From Streptomyces dysideae (lineage in GTDB: Bacteria > Actinomycetota > Actinomycetes > Streptomycetales > Streptomycetaceae): a stretch of DNA of 64,000 nt. The translations under genes were made by a program, and so were the position numbers. The notes under the pieces were generated by a model that made no database searches, was not told the DNA's origin, and saw nothing but the letters and a program-made list of their open reading frames with translations. Of this stretch, positions 59,180 through 64,000 are shown piece by piece. The DNA lies in assembly GCF_001514305.1 (NCBI RefSeq), contig NZ_KQ949109.1, positions 1 through 64,000 of the forward strand, read 5' to 3'. Position 1 is the first letter of the stretch. Each line of letters starts with the position of its first letter.

Positions 59180-59720
59180 ATGACCCAGCAGCCAGAGGAG
59201 TCGCGAACCATCGTGCGGGGCGCGGGAACCGGATGCCGGGCCTGTCCAAGGCGCTGTTCATCGACGGCGCGGGCGGCGCGATCGGCGGCGTGTCCGGTGC
59301 GTCGGGCCAGACGGTGTTCGTGGAGTCGGCGACGGGTGTGGGTGAGGGTGCCCGTACGGGCCTGTCGTCCGTGGTGACCGGCCTGTTCTTCGCGGCCTGT
59401 CTGTTCTTCACCCCGCTCACGGCGATCGTGCCGGGTGAGGTCGCGGCCGCCGCCCTGGTGGTGATCGGCGCCATGATGATGAACGCCCGGCACGTGGACT
59501 GGTCCGACCGGGCCACCGCGATCCCGGTGTTCCTGACGGTCGTGATCATGCTGTTCACGTACACGATCACGGCGGGTGTCGCGGCCGGCGTCATCTCCTA
59601 CGTCGCCATCAAGGTCGCTCAGGGCAAGGCGCGGGAGATCGGTGCCTTCATGTGGGCCTGACAGGCATCTTCCTGGTCTATTTTGCCCTCAATCCCATTG
59701 AGAGCCGGCTGGGCGTGCAC
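59180..59720 (+). pseudogene. Broken NCS2/AzgA-type purine permease
   Basis: ATG 59180 opens a normal-looking N-terminus (TQQPEESRTIVRGAG). It then jumps directly to the permease C-terminus in another frame (LSKALFIDGAGGAIGGVSGA, TVFVESATGVGEGARTGLSS, PGEVAAAALVVIGAMMM), so most membrane helices are deleted. A further one-base loss at about 59656 separates the last helix (LTGIFLVYFALNPIESRLG). The gene lies between xanthine dehydrogenase and xdhC, where a hypoxanthine/xanthine importer would make sense. Confidence 0.85.
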
Positions 59721-59772
59721 CAGCCGCCTCGTGAACCGCCTTCCACGCAACCGCTGTTAAGGAGACCGAGAG

Positions 59773-60924
59773 ATGCTGGACATCGCCGAGGAGCTGCACC
59801 GGTGGGTCGAGCAGGGACGCGACTTCGCCGTGGCCACCGTGGTGGCCGTCGGCGGCAGCGCACCCCGGCAACCCGGTGCAGCGCTCGCGGTGGACGCCGA
59901 CGGCACGGCCATCGGCTCGGTCTCCGGCGGCTGTGTGGAGGGCGCGGTGTACGAGCTGTGCCGGCAGGCGCTGGAGGACGGTGAGGCGGTCCTGGAGCGT
60001 TTCGGCTACAGCGACGAGGACGCCTTCGCGGTCGGCCTGACCTGCGGCGGTGTGATCGACATCCTCGTCACGCCGGTACGGGTGGGTGATCCCGTTCGCC
60101 CGGTGGTCGCGGCCGCGCTGGCCGCCGCCGCGGGTGGTGAGGCGGCGGCGGTGGCACGGATCGTGTCGGGGCCGGGGGAGCTGGTGGGCCGGGCGATGCT
60201 GATACGTCCCGACGGCTCCTACGACGGTGGCTTCGGCGCCCACCCCGAACTGGACCGCACGGTCGCGGCGGAGGCGGGCGCGTTCCTGGACGCCGGTCGC
60301 ACCGGCACGCTGGACATCGGTGAACAGGGCTCGCGCTGCGGAGCCCCGATCACGGTCCTGGTCGAGTCCTCGGCCCCGCCGCCCCGGATGATCGTCTTCG
60401 GCGCGATCGACTTCGCGTCGGCGCTGGTACGGATCGGCAAGTTCCTCGGCTACGAGGTGACGGTGTGCGATGCCCGGCCGGTCTTCGCGACGCGGACGCG
60501 CTTCCCGGAGGCGGACGAGATCGTCGTGGAGTGGCCGCACACGTACCTGGAGCGTACGGAGGTGGACGGCCGGACCGTCCTGTGCGTGTTGACCCACGAC
60601 GCCAAGTTCGACGTACCGCTGTTGCAGTTGGCGTTGCGGCTGCCGGTGGCGTACGTCGGGGCGATGGGGTCGCGCCGGACGCACCTGGACCGCAACGAGC
60701 GGCTGCGGGAAGTCGGCGTGACCGAGCTGGAGTTGGCGCGGCTGCGGTCCCCGATCGGGCTGGACCTGGGGGCTCGTACGCCTGAGGAGACGGCGCTGTC
60801 GATCGCCTCCGAGATCGTCGCCAACCGGCGTGGGGGCAGCGGGGTTTCGCTGACCGGGGCCCATACGCCGATCCACCATGACGTGACGTCCGTGGCGGTG
60901 GGGCGGATCGGGTCGGTGGCCTGA
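59773..60924 (+). CDS. xdhC: XdhC/CoxI-family molybdenum cofactor insertion factor
   Basis: A 383-residue XdhC-type protein. It sulphurates or delivers molybdenum cofactor to xanthine dehydrogenase. The N-terminal XdhC_CoxI region is FAVATVVAVGGSAPRQPGAA, then GSVSGGCVEGAVYE and GLTCGGVIDILV with paired conserved cysteines. The C-terminal Rossmann domain is IVFGAIDFASALVRIGKFLG and AYVGAMGSRRT. ATG 59773 follows AAGGAG. It completes the xanthine dehydrogenase cluster. Confidence 0.93.
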   Translation: MLDIAEELHRWVEQGRDFAVATVVAVGGSAPRQPGAALAVDADGTAIGSVSGGCVEGAVYELCRQALEDGEAVLERFGYSDEDAFAVGLTCGGVIDILVTPVRVGDPVRPVVAAALAAAAGGEAAAVARIVSGPGELVGRAMLIRPDGSYDGGFGAHPELDRTVAAEAGAFLDAGRTGTLDIGEQGSRCGAPITVLVESSAPPPRMIVFGAIDFASALVRIGKFLGYEVTVCDARPVFATRTRFPEADEIVVEWPHTYLERTEVDGRTVLCVLTHDAKFDVPLLQLALRLPVAYVGAMGSRRTHLDRNERLREVGVTELELARLRSPIGLDLGARTPEETALSIASEIVANRRGGSGVSLTGAHTPIHHDVTSVAVGRIGSVA

Positions 60925-61068
60925 CGCGGCGGTAGAAGCGGGGGTGCGGATTCTCTTTGCGTTGCGCCAGCGAGTTCCACCCGGTGAGGCCCGGACGGGT
61001 CCCGGCCGTTCGGCGGCCCCCGGCACCCCGCTCTGCAGCGGTCCCCCACCGGGTTCGGGCGAGCCCCG

Positions 61069-61509
61069 TCACGCCCCCCTCAACAACCGATTCACCGCCC
61101 GCCCGAACACATACCGCGCCGTCCGCTCCACCACCCCGTCGAACACCCCCGGCACCCACCGCACCCCCAACTCCTCCCGCCACCGCACCCGCGTACGCCC
61201 ACCCGGCCCGGGCCGGACCTCGATCTCGGCCCAGCCCGTGATCACCCGTCCACGCTTCTCCAGATGGCACAGCCCAGGCACGTCATCCCCCGGAGGCCGC
61301 CACACCGTCACCTCCATCGGGTCGTCGAAGGCGAGGGGGCCGATGCCCGAGCGGGCGACGACCATCGTGCCCTCGTGGGTGGCGCCGGGCGGGGTGACCG
61401 TGACGCGGGTCAGCGGGACCGCCTCGCCGTGGCGGGGCCAGTTCGTGAGGCGGCGCCAGGCCTCGTCCAGCGGCAGCGGGACCGTGCGTTCCAGAAGGAA
61501 GTTGACCAC
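61069..61509 (-). CDS. SRPBCC-family (START/Bet v1-like) protein
   Basis: A 146-residue SRPBCC-fold protein opening MVNFLLERTVPLPLDEAWRR, then GWAEIEVRPGPGGRTRVRW and a C-terminal helix GVVERTARYVFGRAVNRLLR. It binds a hydrophobic ligand in known relatives; no cyclase catalytic residues can be assigned. GTG 61509. Single gene. Confidence 0.85.
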   Translation of the reverse strand: MVNFLLERTVPLPLDEAWRRLTNWPRHGEAVPLTRVTVTPPGATHEGTMVVARSGIGPLAFDDPMEVTVWRPPGDDVPGLCHLEKRGRVITGWAEIEVRPGPGGRTRVRWREELGVRWVPGVFDGVVERTARYVFGRAVNRLLRGA

Positions 61510-61601
61510 GGAACGATCTTAGGGAATCCGGCCTGGTCATCAGCAAACGGTGATCCATCGCTCCCCGCCCCCACCGTCCGCGCCTCACCTGGTAGGACGG
61601 T

Positions 61602-62300
61602 TCACCGGTACACCTTCCCGGGCTCGGCCTTTCCCGGCGCCAGCAACTGCGGCACGGTCACGAACACATAGCCGCGCGCCTTCAGCGCGTCGATGATCCA
61701 CGCTTCTGGATCAGTGCCGAGTCGTTGGTCTTGTAGTCCTTGGCGGTCACGCTCCACAGGATCTGCGCCATGTCCAGCTCACGGCAGATGTCGTGCACGG
61801 TGCCGTTCGTACGGCCCTGGGACGGGCGCATCAGTGTGGGGCGCCGTCCGGTCAGGCGCTCCATCTCCTCGTTCGGGCGTTCCAGTTCCTCGCGTATCTC
61901 CTCCGGTTCCAGCCCCGTCAGGATCTTGTGGTCCCAGGTGTGGCTGGCCACCTCGTGGCCTTCGTCGGCCATCCGCCGCACCAGCTCCGGGTAACTTCTC
62001 GATGTGTCGTTTGCCGAGGAGGAAGAAGGTCGCCGGGACCTGCTGCTCCTTGAGGATGTCGAGCAGCCGGGCCGAGTTCTCGCTCGGCCCGGCGTCGAAG
62101 GTCAGCGCGATGCGCTTGACCTCGCGGCAGTCGACGGTCCCGAACCGTGCCTGGAGGTCTGTCGCGGCCTGGGCGCGGGCGGCGCTGGGGGCGGTGGTGT
62201 CCGGCCCCGAGCATCCCGTCAGTGCTGCCAGGGCTGCGGCCGCGGTGAGCATCGCCGCAGCACGGAACCCGGTCCCCGTTCTTTTCCTCTTCTTGATCAA
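61602..62300 (-). pseudogene. Decayed lipoprotein polysaccharide deacetylase
   Basis: Begins with a lipoprotein signal (lipobox LTGC near residue 29) and the NodB homology opening KRIALTFDAGPS, LLDILKEQQVPATFFLLG. One extra base at 61993-61994 shifts the frame; the next frame continues MADEGHEVASHTWDHKILTG and LMRPSQGRTN. A deletion then removes the stretch before the terminal helix (IIDALKARG, YVFVTVPQLLAPG), which is visible out of frame to a stop at 61602. The apparent TTG 62300 start lies in the T-run of the next terminator; ATG 62252 is an alternative. Would have removed acetyl groups from cell-wall or chitin-like glycans. Confidence 0.85.
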
Positions 62301-62335
62301 AAAAGCTGTCCCGCCGGGCGTGCCGACGGGACAGC
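62299..62335 (-). terminator. Intrinsic terminator with T-run after GH43
   Basis: Arms GCTGTCCCG (62305-62313) and CGGGACAGC (62327-62335) form a 9-bp stem; on the minus strand it is followed by six T residues. This is the only classic U-tract terminator I saw in the window. Confidence 0.88.
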
Positions 62336-62349
62336 AGGTCAGCGTGGGT

Positions 62350-63798
62350 CTACTGGCCGTAGAACGTGGCGTCCGCGCGGTCGGTCGCCGTGTTCGGTGT
62401 CTGCACCTGGAGCAGGTACTCGTAGTGCCGGACGTAACGGCCCGCGTAGTTGTACGACTCGTAGGAGACTCCCGCCGAGTCGGACAGCCCGGCCCGCCGG
62501 TAGAAGCTGGCGTCGGCCTTGAACTGTGCTGTGCCGTCGTTCTTCTCCAGCCACACCTCGAAGTTCTCGTGCCGGAGGTAGTAGCCGGGGAAGTTGGCCG
62601 ACTCCAGGGATACGGTTCCGCTGCCGGTCAGGCCGGTGACGACCCGGAACTGTGAGTCCGCGAGCGGGGAGACGTTCGCTTCGATCCGGGCGCGGAACTC
62701 CCAGTGCCGGATGAAACGGTCCGGGAAGTTGTACGAGGACAGGCGCAGCGGCGTGACCCCGTCGGCCACCGGGATGCCGAAGTCGGGGGTGCCGTCCGCC
62801 TTCCAGTACAGCTTCTGGACGCGGGTGCGGCGGTTGGGGTCGTTGAGCGGGTCGCCGCTGATGTCCTTGTAGTTGCGGTCGTGGTAGACGAGGACGTCGC
62901 TCTTGCCGTCCTCGGAGACGGTGAAGGAGTTGTGGCCCGGACCGTACTGGCCGGTCGACGTGTTGCTGGTGAAGACCGGCGTCGGACTCTTCGTCCAGGA
63001 CGCCGGGTCGAGGAGGTCGGCGGAGGCCGAGGCGCTCAGCAGGCCCAGACAGTAGTTGCTGTCGGTGGCGCTGGCGGAGTACGTCATGAACACCTTGCCG
63101 CCGCGCTGGATCACCGCCGGACCCTCGTTGACCTTGAAGCCGACCGTCTCCCAGGAGTAGGTGGGCCGCGACAGCCGGACCGGAGTGCCCGTGATCGTCC
63201 AGGGGCTGGACATCTTGGCGAGGTACACGTCGGTGTTGTTGTTGACCGAAGGATCGCGCTGCGCCCAGGACAGATAGCGCACGCCGTTCACCACGAAGGT
63301 CGTGGCGTCCAGGGAGAAGCTCTCCCACTGGGTCCTGATCTGGCCCTTCTCCGCCCAGGCGGCGGTCAGCGGGTTGGCGCCGGTGCCCTCCAGGACGTAC
63401 ATCCGGATCGCCCAGATGTCGTTGGTGGCGCCGGCCGCGAAGTACACGTACCACTTGCCGTCGATGAAGTGGATCTCCGGCGCCCAGATGTGCGCGCCCA
63501 TCACGCCGCTGGCGTGCTTGGTCCAGATCGTGGTCTCGGGCGCGGTCGACAGGCCCTGGATGGTGGTGGCCCGGCGCAGCACGATGCGGTCGTACTCGGG
63601 GACGGTCGCGGTGAAGTAGTAGTAGCCGTCGGTGTGTTTGAAGATGTGCGGGTCGGCCCGCTTCTCCGCGATCGGGTTGGTGTACGTCACGGCGGGGGAG
63701 GCCGGGACGGCCGCCTGCGCGGCGGGGCCGGGGCCGGCGACGCAGGCCGCCAGGGCCATCAGGACGGCCGTGAGCAGCCGTACGGCGTTGCGTCTCAA
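62350..63798 (-). CDS. Secreted GH43 alpha-L-arabinofuranosidase with CBM42
   Basis: A 482-residue secreted enzyme. Signal peptide RRNAVRLLTAVLMALAAC region, cleaved near AQAA. The GH43 five-blade propeller covers about 36-330: catalytic base Asp49 in KRADPHIFKH, pKa-modulating Asp in SLDATTF, acid Glu in VNEGPAV. The last 140 residues form an AbfB-type CBM42 (LSSYNFPDRFIRHWEFRARI, SANFPGYYLRHENFEVWLEK, SYNYAGRYVRHYEY) that binds arabinofuranose side chains. TTG 63798 with GGAG 9 bp upstream. Likely target: arabinan, arabinoxylan or arabinogalactan. Confidence 0.92.
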   Translation of the reverse strand: MRRNAVRLLTAVLMALAACVAGPGPAAQAAVPASPAVTYTNPIAEKRADPHIFKHTDGYYYFTATVPEYDRIVLRRATTIQGLSTAPETTIWTKHASGVMGAHIWAPEIHFIDGKWYVYFAAGATNDIWAIRMYVLEGTGANPLTAAWAEKGQIRTQWESFSLDATTFVVNGVRYLSWAQRDPSVNNNTDVYLAKMSSPWTITGTPVRLSRPTYSWETVGFKVNEGPAVIQRGGKVFMTYSASATDSNYCLGLLSASASADLLDPASWTKSPTPVFTSNTSTGQYGPGHNSFTVSEDGKSDVLVYHDRNYKDISGDPLNDPNRRTRVQKLYWKADGTPDFGIPVADGVTPLRLSSYNFPDRFIRHWEFRARIEANVSPLADSQFRVVTGLTGSGTVSLESANFPGYYLRHENFEVWLEKNDGTAQFKADASFYRRAGLSDSAGVSYESYNYAGRYVRHYEYLLQVQTPNTATDRADATFYGQ

Positions 63799-63852
63799 GG
63801 GAGTTCTCCAGAATAGGGCCGGGGGATCGGGCCGGAGGTCGGCCTGGGGGGA

Positions 63853-64000
63853 TCAGGTCGCGGGGACGAGGCGCCACTGCTGGCAGGTGTTGTTCAGCCA
63901 CGTCCACTGCCGCACGTCGGTACCGTTCGCGGTACCGCAGTTGGCCACGTCGGCGACCTTGCCGGTGCTCTCGTTGACGATCCGGACGTAGTCGCCGGAG
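63853..64000 (-). CDS. C-terminal part of a ricin-type lectin (CBM13-like) protein
   Basis: The window ends inside this gene. The last 49 codons read VRIVNESTGKVADVANCGT, then NGTDVRQWTWLNNTCQQWRL, with the QxW repeats of a ricin B-like domain, and the stop is at 63853. It probably belongs to another secreted glycosidase in the same direction as the GH43 gene, 54 bp upstream of it, possibly in one operon. Confidence 0.8.
   Translation of the reverse strand, partial: SGDYVRIVNESTGKVADVANCGTANGTDVRQWTWLNNTCQQWRLVPAT

Overview
The window is high-GC actinobacterial DNA, almost certainly a Streptomyces chromosome. Third codon positions are nearly all G or C, GTG and TTG starts are common, and the gene families are typical of the genus: a XRE/DUF397/RsbW-like ATPase trio, alditol oxidase, a DUF2637 protein, PucR-controlled xanthine dehydrogenase, and CBM13- and CBM42-tailed glycosidases. 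I saw no rRNA, tRNA, CRISPR array, replication origin or biosynthetic gene cluster.

Layout. 0.2-2.6 kb: a solitary TnpB (IS1341-type) element sits in a decayed secreted-protein gene. 2.7-4.9 kb: a PEP-mutase/isocitrate-lyase-like enzyme, then a TetR regulator and alpha/beta hydrolase pair with a clear operator. 5.2-9.8 kb (minus): four genes, each overlapping the next by 4 bp. They encode a membrane-anchored extracytoplasmic protein with a deaminase-fold signature (HSE...PCPTC), a Leu/Pro/Ser/Thr stalk protein, a divergent PrsW-like intramembrane protease and a small double-Cys membrane protein. This is my main candidate for an undescribed system. 10-19.8 kb: RidA-like/HxlR pair, the XRE-DUF397-ATPase trio, a secreted phosphodiesterase with a lectin-like tail, a two-TM potassium-channel-like protein, an ArsR-MFS operon with twin operators, an I36 inhibitor, an MFS remnant and a SUFU-domain protein.

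19.8-34.6 kb: a three-gene ABC-2 exporter operon. Next is a glycan-use locus: ROK repressor overlapping a GH30 glycosidase, then a sugar ABC importer with a GH2 beta-galactosidase. GH30 probably cuts a beta-galactan outside the cell, the ABC system imports the oligosaccharides, LacZ splits them inside, and the ROK protein probably represses both units through a shared upstream motif. Alditol oxidase and a D-2-hydroxyacid dehydrogenase follow. 34.7-49.7 kb: a radical-SAM-like protein with odd cysteine spacing, a sigma-like/zinc-finger/TM/CBM2 fusion, a partial tandem duplication around rsgA, an alkA-ogt alkylation-repair pair (AlkA carries a minisatellite insert), a PP2C phosphatase with a frameshift, an HTH membrane protein and a second RsbW-like ATPase.

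49.7-64 kb: DUF2637 protein, iron-box-like site, GntR, TPR-like protein, then purine catabolism (PucR divergent from the three xanthine dehydrogenase subunits, a broken purine permease and XdhC). The end holds a SRPBCC protein, a broken polysaccharide deacetylase, a GH43 arabinofuranosidase with CBM42 and the tail of a ricin-type lectin protein.

Several genes carry one-base frameshifts, often in short homopolymers, so both real decay and sequencing error must be considered.
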